From positions 1 through 64,000 of the forward strand of contig DAHUZK010000016.1 in NCBI GenBank assembly GCA_027306605.1: 64,000 nucleotides of DNA. The letters run 5' to 3'. The notes under the pieces were generated by a model that was given only the letters and a program-made list of their open reading frames with translations, had not been told where the DNA came from and did not search any database. The stretch is from Acidimicrobiaceae bacterium (GTDB taxonomy: Bacteria > Actinomycetota > Acidimicrobiia > Acidimicrobiales > RAAP-2). Below are positions 15,875 to 24,250 of the stretch, in pieces. A program made the position numbers and the translations under genes. Position 1 is the stretch's first letter. Each line of letters begins with the position of its first letter.

Positions 15875-18151
15875 TCAGGTTCCGGCCATGGCGACGACCG
15901 GCTGATTGAGGTGCTTGCCGCCCATCGAACCGTAGAAGGGTGCGTTGTAGCTGAAGATGCCGCCGTCGGTGGCGACGAAGCGGTAGCCCGAACCGTCGCG
16001 GTTGGCCTCCATGCCGACGATCGGCGCGTTCAGCGGCTTGCCGCCCATCGATCCGTAGAACGGTGCCGAGAAGGCGAACACGCCACCGTCGGATGCCACC
16101 TCCCAGTACCCTCCCGTCTGGGCGTCTGCCGCCACACCCACGATGGGCAGGTTGAGCGGTTTGCCGCCCATCGAACCCTTGAACGTCGCGTCGCCGTAGC
16201 TGAAGATGCCGCCGTCCGAGGCCACCAACCAGTATCCGTGGCCGTCGGGCGTGGCGGCCATGCCGACGATCGGTCGGTTCAGGTGGATGCCACCTGCGCT
16301 GCCATAGAAACCTGCGTCGCCGAACGCGAAGATTCCTCCGTCGGAAGCCACCTCCCAGTACCCGCCACCGTCGGGCGTGGCGGCCATGCCGACGATCGGA
16401 GCGTTCAACGGCGTGCCGCCCATGGATCCGTAGAAGCCGGCGTCACCGAAGGAGAAGATGCCCCCGTCGGAAGCGACCTCCCAGTACCCGCCGCCGTCCC
16501 GGGTGAGCGCGTCGGCCACCACCGGGCGGTTGAGATGGATGCTCCCGGTCGAGCCGCAGAACGGGATGTTGCCGTAGTCGAAGACGCCACCGTCGGTCGC
16601 GGAGAGGATGTACCCGTTGGGGCCGCCTACGGGCGCGTTGCACGGGACCTCGAGCGTGGGTCCGGGCGTGCCGGCGTTCCCGGTGAGCTGCGGATCGTGG
16701 TGGAACTGGGGCCAGGCACCCGCCTCGTAGACCGACGCACCCGAACCGCTCGTGTTGTCGATCTCCCAGTGGGTGATCACTCCCGTCAGCTGCCCGTTGA
16801 TCACGGCTGAGCCGGCGCCCGTGATCCCCATGTGGCCGTTCGGGTCGTCGGTGACCAACGGCGAGTTCTGGAACGCGTCGTTGGCCCCGAGCGTCGTGAG
16901 CTGTGTCCCCGACTGCCCGTCGAAGATGTCAATACCGTTGGTGGTGGGCACGATCACGTCCTGGTAGCCACGCCCCGAGAGGTCGGCCGTGACCGGCGAG
17001 CCGATGACCTGGCCGGTGGTCGGTTGGGACCAGACGACGGCACCGGTGGCTCCGTTGAGCACGTAGATCGTGCCGGCCTGGGTCCCCTCGACGACATCGA
17101 GACCCGTGCCCTGCACGTTGGCCAGGGCCGGCGAGTCGGCGGTCACCCCGTCGAGGACGTCGCTCCAGGCGAGGCCGCAGCCCGTATTGAGCGCGAAGAC
17201 CTTGTTGGAGTCGGAGGCCCCCGGGTAGTAGCTCCCGTCTCCGATGGCGATCCCGACCGCGCCGCCCGCCAGGAATTGGCCGACGGCCGGTGAGGAGCGG
17301 TCGATGTTCTGGTTGGTGTTGTACTGGCAGATGAGACCGCCGGCCGGGTTCCCGGTGAAGAGGTTGCCGGCGGTCGACAGGATCCTGATGTGGCCGCCAC
17401 TGGCGTAGGTCTGGCCGTAGGCGGTACCAGCGGTGGAGTCACCGCCGTCGATGATCTGGTAGTTGCCGTTGGCGTAGAGGTCGGCCACGGCCGAGGTGGA
17501 GAACACCGAGTCGGCCTGGAACCAGGGGAACCCGGCGAGCACGGCGCCGTTCCCCGCTCCGAGCGCGTAGCTGTTCTGTCCGAGCGAACCGGCCTCGACC
17601 CCGTAGCCGTCTGCATAGGCGGCGACCGTGAGCGACGCCGCCACCGCCGAATTCGGTTGCGGATCGGTCGACGGATTGCGCGCCGGCACGAACCACTGGT
17701 CGCCGCCTCCGGGCGAGATCGCCTGGTAGCCCCCGACGGTGGGGGCGGCAGCGTCACCCGATCCGACGTAGACGGTGTCGGTCCCGCCGGCGTTGATCGG
17801 TGCGACGGAGGGCGAGGAGTCGACCGGGGCGCCGGCGTAGTACGGCCAGTGGGCCACACCGGTCCCGTTGGCCACGTGATAGGCGTAGACCCAGCCGGCC
17901 CGGTCGCCGACGACGACCGCCGGCTGCCCGTCGAGGTTCGCCACGTTGGGGGAGGAGAGGGCGATCGGACTGCCACCGTCCGGCAGCGTCACCGACCACG
18001 TCTGGTTCGGGAAGAACCCCGGCGCGTTGTGTGGGATCTGGCCCGCCTGGGCGACGGGGGTCGTCGCCACGATCATCGTCGGAACCAGCGCAGCGGCCGC
18101 GACCACCATGGCAGTCGGGAGGCGGAACCTCGGGGCGTTTGCTCTCACCAT
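15875..18151 (-). CDS. secreted beta-propeller protein with six C-terminal DGG repeats
   Basis: A 758-residue exported protein. The ATG at 18151 has an excellent GAGAGGAG just upstream, and a signal peptide follows (hydrophobic core [18 protein letters not shown], cleavage likely after AQA near residue 36). Residues about 45-480 contain recurrent FG-GAP/PQQ-like blades ([71 protein letters not shown]). Residues about 510-758 are six copies of a unit of about 40 residues with the pattern [38 protein letters not shown]. I recall such repeats as typical of secreted proteins in Acidimicrobiia. A surface or matrix role, perhaps carbohydrate or protein binding, is likely; no enzymatic residue is apparent. 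Confidence 0.85.
   Translation of the reverse strand: [758 protein letters not shown]
15884..16615 (-). repeat. six in-frame repeats of about 40-42 codons in the secreted protein
   Basis: Each unit starts with G-Y-(W)-x-V-A-(S/T)-D-G-G-(I/V)-F and ends with (L)-N-x-P-(I/V)-V-(G/A)-(M/V)-x-A. Copies two and three are nearly identical. The first copy is the most diverged and has a cysteine ([10 protein letters not shown]); the fifth and sixth are shortened by one or two residues (FSAPFYG, YNAPFYG). Confidence 0.9.
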
Positions 18152-18482
18152 GCTCCTCTCGTTGCCGCCGGCCACAGCCACCGCGCGGTGTGCACGCCCA
18201 CGAACGCCCACGAACGGTCACGAACGGTCACGAACGGTCACGCAGGGTAGTGGGGCCGGCCCGGCACGAGGGGGAAGCGTGGCAGACGTCTTTTGTGCCT
18301 GATCGGCACGCCAACGCCGCGGCTTGAACGGCGCGGATCGCGCTGGTCCCGTTGGCGGGATGCCGCACAGGGGTTGGATCGCCCGCCAGCAGGGACGGGC
18401 CGAGCACCGGAGGACAGGGAGCGATGCGGCACGGGTCACGAGGAATCGGGTGTCCGACGGAGCAAGGCCACGCTGCCGCGTC
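18152..18482. other. divergent intergenic region upstream of arsR and the repeat protein
   Basis: About 330 bases with a 10-bp direct-repeat cluster at 18201-18240, listed separately, nearer the repeat-protein gene. The arsR operator and -10 box lie at its right edge. The open frames crossing it are not protein-like. Confidence 0.5.
18201..18240. repeat. four head-to-tail 10-bp repeats upstream of the secreted repeat protein
   Basis: CGAACGGTCA occurs three times without gap at 18211-18240 and is preceded by a variant CGAACGCCCA at 18201-18210. The 10-bp period places each copy on the same face of the helix. It lies 50-90 bases upstream of the secreted protein's ATG, where a regulator could bind. 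Confidence 0.75.
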
Positions 18483-18509
18483 TACGCTATCTGCGTGACT
18501 ACGCAGATA
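18483..18509 (+). promoter_or_regulatory. -10 box and ArsR-family operator overlapping the arsR start
   Basis: TACGCT at 18483-18488 lies six bases before the GTG at 18495, as in leaderless promoters. TATCTGCGT (18488-18496) and ACGCAGATA (18501-18509) form a perfect 9-bp inverted repeat around a 4-base centre. Its size and place suit an ArsR/SmtB-type dimer, so the regulator probably represses its own operon. Confidence 0.75.
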
Positions 18510-18815
18510 CATCGATCTCCGCCCCGTGCAGAGATCGGCTCGGCCGTCGGCATGCTCAAACTCCTGGGCGACGAGACGCGGCTCGGGGTGATCTGGGCGC
18601 TGCTGGAGGGCGAGCACTCGGTGAACGAACTGGCCGAGATCGTGGGCGCCCAACCGGCCGCGGTGTCGCAGCACCTGGCCAAGCTGCGCTTGGCCCGTCT
18701 CGTCCAGAGCCGGCGGGTGGGGACCCGGATCTTCTACGTCGTCGACGATGCTCACGTCCGTCATCTCGTCGAAGCGGTTCTCACGCATGCCGACCACGTG
18801 ACCGCCGATGGGTGA
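18495..18815 (+). CDS. ArsR/SmtB-family metal-sensing repressor, CzrA/NmtR-like
   Basis: A 106-residue winged-helix repressor. The DNA-binding region is HSVNELAEIVGAQPAAVSQHLAKLRLARLVQSRRVGTRIFY. The last helix holds D85-x-H87, ten residues, then H98-x-x-H101. This is exactly the alpha-5 D-x-H-x10-H-x-x-H metal site known from the Zn/Co sensors CzrA and NmtR, so Zn(II), Co(II) or Ni(II) probably lifts repression. There is no cysteine-based arsenic site. The GTG start is chosen because a -10 box lies directly upstream and the family begins near here; the open frame reaches further upstream with no protein character. It overlaps the next gene, a cation efflux protein, by 8 bases, so the two are co-expressed. 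Confidence 0.9.
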   Translation: MTTQIHRSPPRAEIGSAVGMLKLLGDETRLGVIWALLEGEHSVNELAEIVGAQPAAVSQHLAKLRLARLVQSRRVGTRIFYVVDDAHVRHLVEAVLTHADHVTADG

Positions 18816-19743
18816 GGACCGCACCACGCACGTCGGGCACGTGCTGCCCGCTTCGGCCTCGGTGGACACGGACCGGCGCGCCCTGACGGTCGCGCTGGCG
18901 CTGCTCTGTGGCTTCATGGTCTTCGAAGTCGGCGCGGCCGTGGTGTCGAACTCGCTGGTCCTGTTGGCCGACGCCGGTCACATGCTCGTCGATGTCGGTG
19001 CCATCGCGGGATCACTCGTCGCCATCCACCTGGCGGCTCGGCCCGAGACGCAGTCACACACCTACGGCATGAAGCGAGCCGAGATCCTCGCAGCGGCCGG
19101 CAACGCGATCGCTCTGTTGATCGTGTCGGCGCTCGTGACGTGGGATGCCGTGGTACGCCTGCTCCACCCGTCGGCCGTCGACGGCGCCGTTCTGATCGTG
19201 GTCGCCGGCGTCGGCGTCGGGGTGAACGTGGCGGCCACGGTGACGATGACACGGGCGAACCGGCGCTCGCTCAACGTGGAAGGCGCCTACCGCCATATCC
19301 TGACCGATCTGTACGGCTTCGCCGGCACGCTCGTGGCCGGTGTCGTGATCGTGCTCTGGGGTTTCGACCGCGCGGACGCCGTCGCGTCGTTGCTGGTCGT
19401 CGTGCTCATGCTCAAGGCTGCAGTGGAGCTGCTGCGTCCTGCGCTGCACATCCTCTTGGAGGCCACGCCGGAGGACATCGATCTCGAGGAGGTGCGGTCT
19501 CACCTGCTCGAGCTGCCCGAGGTGCGATCGGTCCACGATCTGCACGCCTGGACCCTGACCTCGTCGCTTCCCATTCTCACCGCGCACGTGGTCGTCACGG
19601 ACCAGTGCCTCAACACGGGTGATGCGGGCCGGGTGCTCGATCACCTCCAACAGTGCCTGTCGGGCCACTTCGACGTGGAGCATTCGACGCTGCAATTCGA
19701 GTCCGCTTCGCATATCGAGCACGAGCAGGGCGGCCATGCCTGA
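18808..19743 (+). CDS. cation diffusion facilitator, Zn/Co efflux
   Basis: A 311-residue inner-membrane exporter of the CDF family, which moves Zn(II), Co(II) or similar ions out in exchange for protons. Six membrane helices can be drawn between about residues 25 and 215. The two metal-site motifs are H58-x3-D62 (DAGHMLVD) in helix II and H163-x3-D167 (HILTDLYG) in helix V. The H-D pairing is typical of the Zn/Cd (ZitB/CzcD-like) subgroup. Residues about 220-300 form the cytoplasmic domain (ILLEATPEDIDLEEVRSHLLELPEVRSVHDLHAWTL), with a histidine-bearing tail (SHIEHEQGGHA). The start overlaps the arsR stop, and regulation is by that repressor. Confidence 0.93.
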   Translation: MGEDRTTHVGHVLPASASVDTDRRALTVALALLCGFMVFEVGAAVVSNSLVLLADAGHMLVDVGAIAGSLVAIHLAARPETQSHTYGMKRAEILAAAGNAIALLIVSALVTWDAVVRLLHPSAVDGAVLIVVAGVGVGVNVAATVTMTRANRRSLNVEGAYRHILTDLYGFAGTLVAGVVIVLWGFDRADAVASLLVVVLMLKAAVELLRPALHILLEATPEDIDLEEVRSHLLELPEVRSVHDLHAWTLTSSLPILTAHVVVTDQCLNTGDAGRVLDHLQQCLSGHFDVEHSTLQFESASHIEHEQGGHA

Positions 19744-19758
19744 GGTCGTCTCCACAGA

Positions 19759-21033
19759 TCAGCGCGGCGGTCGCAGCAGGGCGACGAGCTCCACGTGCTC
19801 CGTCATCGGGAAGATGTCGAAGGCGCGGAGTACGGCGAGTTCCCATCCGGCGTCGAGGAGGACGCGCGCGTCGCGCCCGAACGATGCGGGGTCGCACGAG
19901 ACGTAGACGAGGCGGTCGAGGGTCGGAGCGTGGGCGGCGAGGGCACGCATGACCGCGGTGCCGGCTCCCTGGCGCGCCGGGTCGAGGACGAGGAGGCGGG
20001 GGCGGCCGATTCCCCGGGTCACGAGTTCCGGGGTGACGGAGATCTCGAGCACCCGCAACGCTCGCAGGCCTTTGCCGTTGTGACGGGCATCGGCACAGGC
20101 GCGCCGGTCGCGTTCCACGGCCAGGACGGACCCGGTGGTCCCGACGGCCTCGGCCAGGGGCACGGCGAACAGCCCGGCGCCGGCGTAGAGGTCGGCGACG
20201 TCGTCCCCCGTCGCCGGTTCGGCCAGCGCCAGGACGGCGTCGAGCAGGGCAGCCGCCGCGCCGAGGTGCACCTGCCAGAAGACCCCGGCCGAGACGCGGT
20301 AGACGCGTCCGCGCACCAAGGCGTCGACCGAGCCGGGAGGGCGGCACACGGTGCCGCCGACCACGAGGCCGGTCCGGGCACCCACCTCCGGCATCTCGAG
20401 GCGGCCCCGGCCCCGCGGGCGGACGCTGACGACGGCGCCGCCGGTGCCCATCCCGGTTGCCACCTCGATCTCGGCCGCACCGGGCCAACGGGCACCGATG
20501 ACACCCGTGGCGGCCACGGCGGGTGCCGCCACCGGGCAGGCGTCGACCGGCTCGACCCGGTGCGAGCGGTGGCGACGGAAACCCGTTCGGCCGTCCCGGT
20601 CCACCGCGAGGCGGACGCGGCTGCGCCAGGCGAGGCCCTCGGTGTCGCCGGGCACGGCCTCGACCTCGGCCGACCACGTCACCCCGGCCAGCCGCGAGAG
20701 CTGCTCGGCGACGCGGAAGGCCTTGAGGCGGCGCTGAGCCGACCCAGAGACGTGCTGGTAGTCACAACCCCCGCAGCGACCGGGGCCGGCATGGGGGCAC
20801 GGTGGTTCCACCCGGTCCGGTGAGCCCTGCAGGACCGTGACGGCGTCCGCCCGCAGGAAGCTGGCGGTGGCGTCGGTCACGAGCGCCCGGACGCGTTCGC
20901 CGGGCAGGGCGTGCCGGACGAAGACGACGCGGCCGTCGGGCGCCCGGGCCACGCAGCCGCCACCGGCCGCGACGGGGCCGACCTCGAGCTCGAGCAGGTC
21001 CCCGAGCTGCGTGTGGTCGGGCCGATCGGTCAC
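19759..21033 (-). CDS. TrmA/RlmD-type RNA 5-methyluridine methyltransferase
   Basis: About 424 residues from the GTG at 21033. An N-terminal TRAM-like domain (DLLELEVGPVAAGGGCVARAPDGRVVFVRHALPGERVRA) is followed by an iron-sulfur cysteine cluster CPHAGPGRCGGCDYQH. The Rossmann methyltransferase part has DDVADLYAGAGLFAVPLAE for SAM, LLVLDPARQGAG, and LVYVSCDPASFGRD containing the catalytic cysteine. Members methylate a uridine C5 in 23S rRNA or tRNA; which one cannot be decided here. The long open frame upstream of 21033 looks artificial. The start lacks a ribosome binding site, but TACGCT lies nine bases before it on the same strand, so a leaderless message is plausible. Convergent with the CDF gene, with 15 bases between stops. 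Confidence 0.87.
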   Translation of the reverse strand: MTDRPDHTQLGDLLELEVGPVAAGGGCVARAPDGRVVFVRHALPGERVRALVTDATASFLRADAVTVLQGSPDRVEPPCPHAGPGRCGGCDYQHVSGSAQRRLKAFRVAEQLSRLAGVTWSAEVEAVPGDTEGLAWRSRVRLAVDRDGRTGFRRHRSHRVEPVDACPVAAPAVAATGVIGARWPGAAEIEVATGMGTGGAVVSVRPRGRGRLEMPEVGARTGLVVGGTVCRPPGSVDALVRGRVYRVSAGVFWQVHLGAAAALLDAVLALAEPATGDDVADLYAGAGLFAVPLAEAVGTTGSVLAVERDRRACADARHNGKGLRALRVLEISVTPELVTRGIGRPRLLVLDPARQGAGTAVMRALAAHAPTLDRLVYVSCDPASFGRDARVLLDAGWELAVLRAFDIFPMTEHVELVALLRPPR

Positions 21034-21211
21034 GAAGCCGGCAGCGTAGGCGTCCCCGCCCGGTGCCGGCCCGTCCACGCCGGGTATCCGGGCCGTGGTG
21101 GGGCGCAGTGCCGGGTTTGACAGCGAGGAGGCCCGTTGCAATCGTCTCGCCCTGCCCGTGCCGCCCCGTCGGGACGGCGCCGGGTTCCCAAGGAGAGGAC
21201 GGGTTGCATCG

Positions 21212-22117
21212 ATGTTGCAGGACAGAGTGGCGATCATCACCGGTGGGGGGCGAGGCATCGGCCGCGAGCATGCCCTCCTGTTCGCGTCGCTGGGAGCCAA
21301 GGTGGTCGTGAACGACCTCGGTGGGGCGGTCGACGGCTCCGGCAACGACGTCTCGGCAGCTCAGTCAGTCGTCGACGAGATCACGGCGGCGGGGGGACAG
21401 GCGGTCGCCAATACCGAGAGCGTCAGCTCGTTCGCGGGGGCCAAGGCCATGGTCGACCAGGCTGTCTCGACCTTCGGTGATCTCCACGTCGTGGTGAACA
21501 ACGCCGGCATCCTGCGCGACCGCATGCTCGTCTCGATGAGCGAAGAGGAGTTCGACGCCGTCATCGCGGTCCACCTCAAGGGCACGTTCAACGTCACCCG
21601 GCACGCGGCCGACTACTGGCGCGAGCAGGCGAAGTCCGGAACCACGACCGACCGCGCCGTCGTCAACACCAGCTCGGGAGCCGGTCTGCACGGCAACGTC
21701 GGTCAGACCAACTACTCCGCGGCCAAGGCCGGTATCGCCGCCATGACGGTGGTGAACTCCATGGAGCTGAACCGCTACGGGGTGCGGGCCAACTGCATCG
21801 CACCGGTCGCCCGGACCCGGCTCACGCTGCAGACGCCCGGCATGGGCGAGCCGATGCAGAACCAGCTCTTCGACCCCGAGAACGTGTCGCCGCTCGTGGC
21901 GGTGCTGGCCGCGGAGACCTGCCCGTTCAACGGCCAGGTCTTCAGCGTCTACGGCGGATCGGTCGGGATCTACGCCGGCTGGTCCATCGCCGAGAGCGTG
22001 GAGACCGAGGACCGCTGGACCGTGGATTCCCTGGCGGCGGCGATGGACACGCTGCCGCGTACGGTGCAGGTCAACAGCCAGATGACCCAGCTCGCCCAAC
22101 ACATGACGGGCGGCTGA
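21212..22117 (+). CDS. short-chain dehydrogenase/reductase, hydroxyacyl-CoA-dehydrogenase-like
   Basis: A 301-residue SDR from the ATG at 21212, with AAGGAGAGGA about 12 bases upstream. It has the NAD(P) loop TGGGRGIG at residues 11-18, NNAGILRD, the catalytic serine in VNTSSGAGLHG and the tyrosine-lysine pair YSAAK. The extra C-terminal 60 residues and the sequence CIAPVARTRLT resemble the 3-hydroxyacyl-CoA dehydrogenase part of MFE-2 / 17-beta-HSD4 proteins, which oxidise (R)-hydroxyacyl-CoA or steroid alcohols. It is 28 bases upstream of the Baeyer-Villiger monooxygenase and may supply its ketone substrate. The substrate is inferred only from family likeness. Confidence 0.87.
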   Translation: MLQDRVAIITGGGRGIGREHALLFASLGAKVVVNDLGGAVDGSGNDVSAAQSVVDEITAAGGQAVANTESVSSFAGAKAMVDQAVSTFGDLHVVVNNAGILRDRMLVSMSEEEFDAVIAVHLKGTFNVTRHAADYWREQAKSGTTTDRAVVNTSSGAGLHGNVGQTNYSAAKAGIAAMTVVNSMELNRYGVRANCIAPVARTRLTLQTPGMGEPMQNQLFDPENVSPLVAVLAAETCPFNGQVFSVYGGSVGIYAGWSIAESVETEDRWTVDSLAAAMDTLPRTVQVNSQMTQLAQHMTGG

Positions 22118-22131
22118 GCCGGTCGCCTCCG

Positions 22132-22137
22132 TAGGCT
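22132..22137 (+). promoter_or_regulatory. -10 box (TAGGCT) for a leaderless monooxygenase transcript
   Basis: TAGGCT ends eight bases before the ATG at 22146, and there is no ribosome binding site between them. This is the same arrangement seen at several other genes in the window. Confidence 0.5.
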
Positions 22138-22145
22138 GCACTCCG

Positions 22146-24092
22146 ATGGGTGGGGAAGCTCCGACGGGTGGAGGGACCGAGCGTCGGCCCGTGGCGGGAG
22201 CCGGCGGGCTCGATGCAGCCCGCCTCCGCGCCGCCGTCGCTGCCGCCGAGGTGCACCCGCTCCTGTGCGCGGTGGCGCACCGTACCGGTGATCTGTCACT
22301 CCTCCGCCGGGAATTCGCGCCCGACCAGACCCAGCTCCTCGTCGAGGGGCGCGGGCTGACTCCCGAGCAGGAAGACGAGGCGCGCCGGTTGGCCGAAGCC
22401 GCCTTGCAGGCCCATGCCGCCTCGGGTGGAAACGACCACGAGCTCACCGGCGACGAGCTCCGTTCGCTGTTCGCGTTCCTCGTCGGGGACGCCACGACGG
22501 ATCACTGGGAGGCCTTCCTCACCGAGGAGCTGGCGCTGCCGGGCGACGACCCGCGCCGACCCTCGTGGCACGTCGACGATGCAACCGGACCCTTCCGCTG
22601 CGCCGTTGTCGGTGCCGGTGCCTCGGGGATCGCCGCCGCGCACCGGTTGCGCCAGGCCGGCGTCACCGTGACCGTGTTCGAGAAGAACGAGGACGTCGGG
22701 GGCACCTGGCTCGAGAACGTCTATCCCGGCTGCCGCGTCGACGTACCCAATCAACTCTACAGCTTCTCGTTCGCCCAGACCAACGACTGGGCCTCGCGCT
22801 TCTCGGCCCAGCCCGACCTGCTGGCCTATCTCCAGAACACGGCCAAGAGCCTCGGTCTCGGTGAGTGCATCCGGTTCCGCACCGAGGTCACCGAGGCCCG
22901 CTTCGACGAGGGCGCGTGCGAGTGGACGCTGACGCTCCGCGGTCCCGACGGCTCGGAGACGACGGACACGTTCGACGGTGTCGTGTGCGCCGTGGGGCAG
23001 CTCAACCGTCCGTCGTTCCCGTCCATCCCGGGGCGCGAGGAGTTCGAGGGTCCGTGGTTCCACTCGGCCGCCTGGGACGACTCCGTGGACCTCGCCGGCC
23101 GGCGCGTGGCTGTGATCGGCTCGGGCGCCAGCGCGGCCCAATTCGTCCCCTGTGTCGTGGACGAGGTGTCGCATCTCGACGTCTACCAGCGCACGCCGCC
23201 GTGGCTGCTCCCGACGGAGAACTACGGCGATCCCTTCCCGCCGGCCTTCCACGACCTGCTGGACCTCCTGCCGGCCTACGGCCGCTGGGACCGGTTGTGG
23301 CAGTTCTGGCTGATGCACGAGGGCCTGCTGACGGCGGCCCGGGTGGACCCGGAGTGGGACGCGCACACCGAGGCGGTGAGCGCCGGCAACGACTTCGTCC
23401 GTTCCATGCTGATCGACGTCCTGCGGGCGCAGGTCGAGGACGACGATCTCTTCGAGCGAATGGTGCCCCACTTCCCGCCGTTCGCCAAGCGTGCCCTGCG
23501 CGACGACGGCCGCTGGGCGGCTGCGCTCGGCCGCTCCCATGTCGACCTGGTGACAACGCCCATCGAGCGCATCACGGCCCACGGTGTGCGCACGGTGGGC
23601 GGCGAGGACCACCCGGCGGACGTCCTCATCTACGGGACGGGCTTCACGGCATCCGACTTCGTGGCACCGATGCGGGTCTTCGGGGCGGGCGGGATCGAGC
23701 TGAACGAGGAGTGGGACGGGGACGCCCAGGCCTACCTGGGCATCACGGTGCCCGGGTTCCCGAACTTCTTCATGCTCTACGGCCCCAACACCAATCTGGT
23801 CATCAACGGCAGCATCCTGATCATGGTGGAGTGCCAGGTGCGCTACGTGGTCGATGCGATCGGGAGCCTCCTCGGCTCGGGTCACCGCGTCATGTCCTGT
23901 CGGCGCGACGTCCACCGGCGATACGGCCACGAGATGGAGGAAGGGAACGCCCTCATGGCCTGGGGTGTGGCCGACGTCCCCACCTGGTACCGCAACGCCA
24001 AGGGCCGCGTGACCCAGAACTGGCCGTTCGACCTGCACTCGTACTGGGCGCGCACCCGCCAGCCCGATCTGGCCGACTACGAGTTGCGCTGA
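22146..24092 (+). CDS. FAD-dependent Baeyer-Villiger monooxygenase
   Basis: A 648-residue flavoprotein that, in this family, inserts oxygen next to a ketone to give an ester or lactone, using NADPH and FAD. The FAD loop is GAGASG at residues 156-161 and the NADPH loop GSGASA at 325-330. Between them is the type I Baeyer-Villiger fingerprint F300-x-G302-x3-H306-x3-W310 (FEGPWFHSAAW). Also seen are EDVGGTWLENVYPGCRVD and the C-terminal YGTGFTASDF. An additional 150-residue N-terminal region precedes the FAD domain, as in one known subgroup. Neighbours suggest a path: an SDR upstream and a serine esterase-type hydrolase downstream. The substrate is unknown. Confidence 0.9.
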   Translation: MGGEAPTGGGTERRPVAGAGGLDAARLRAAVAAAEVHPLLCAVAHRTGDLSLLRREFAPDQTQLLVEGRGLTPEQEDEARRLAEAALQAHAASGGNDHELTGDELRSLFAFLVGDATTDHWEAFLTEELALPGDDPRRPSWHVDDATGPFRCAVVGAGASGIAAAHRLRQAGVTVTVFEKNEDVGGTWLENVYPGCRVDVPNQLYSFSFAQTNDWASRFSAQPDLLAYLQNTAKSLGLGECIRFRTEVTEARFDEGACEWTLTLRGPDGSETTDTFDGVVCAVGQLNRPSFPSIPGREEFEGPWFHSAAWDDSVDLAGRRVAVIGSGASAAQFVPCVVDEVSHLDVYQRTPPWLLPTENYGDPFPPAFHDLLDLLPAYGRWDRLWQFWLMHEGLLTAARVDPEWDAHTEAVSAGNDFVRSMLIDVLRAQVEDDDLFERMVPHFPPFAKRALRDDGRWAAALGRSHVDLVTTPIERITAHGVRTVGGEDHPADVLIYGTGFTASDFVAPMRVFGAGGIELNEEWDGDAQAYLGITVPGFPNFFMLYGPNTNLVINGSILIMVECQVRYVVDAIGSLLGSGHRVMSCRRDVHRRYGHEMEEGNALMAWGVADVPTWYRNAKGRVTQNWPFDLHSYWARTRQPDLADYELR

Positions 24093-24250
24093 GCCGCCGT
24101 CGCCGGGGCGACCGAGTCGAACCGTCGGAACGAGCCGGCAGCGGGATCTCCGCCGAGCCGTGTGCCCGCCGAGCCGTGTGCCCGCAGAGTGGACTCGCCG
24201 GACGCCCGAAACCCGACCCACCCGCCCTGGCGGGATGGGAGGATGCCCAG

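Noticed and set aside
15884..16615. Regular repeats that might suggest a CRISPR array
   Set aside because: The period is 120-126 bases, the copies are in frame and encode protein repeats; there are no short identical repeats with unique spacers and no cas genes.
15302..16810. Long plus-strand open frame opposite the crotonase and repeat protein
   Set aside because: It is the antisense shadow of two well-supported genes; its translation is rich in Arg, Val, His and Asp without motifs.
18201..18240. Short tandem repeats as an origin or CRISPR
   Set aside because: The units are 10 bases with no spacers, and no dnaA or replication gene lies nearby; a regulatory site is more likely.
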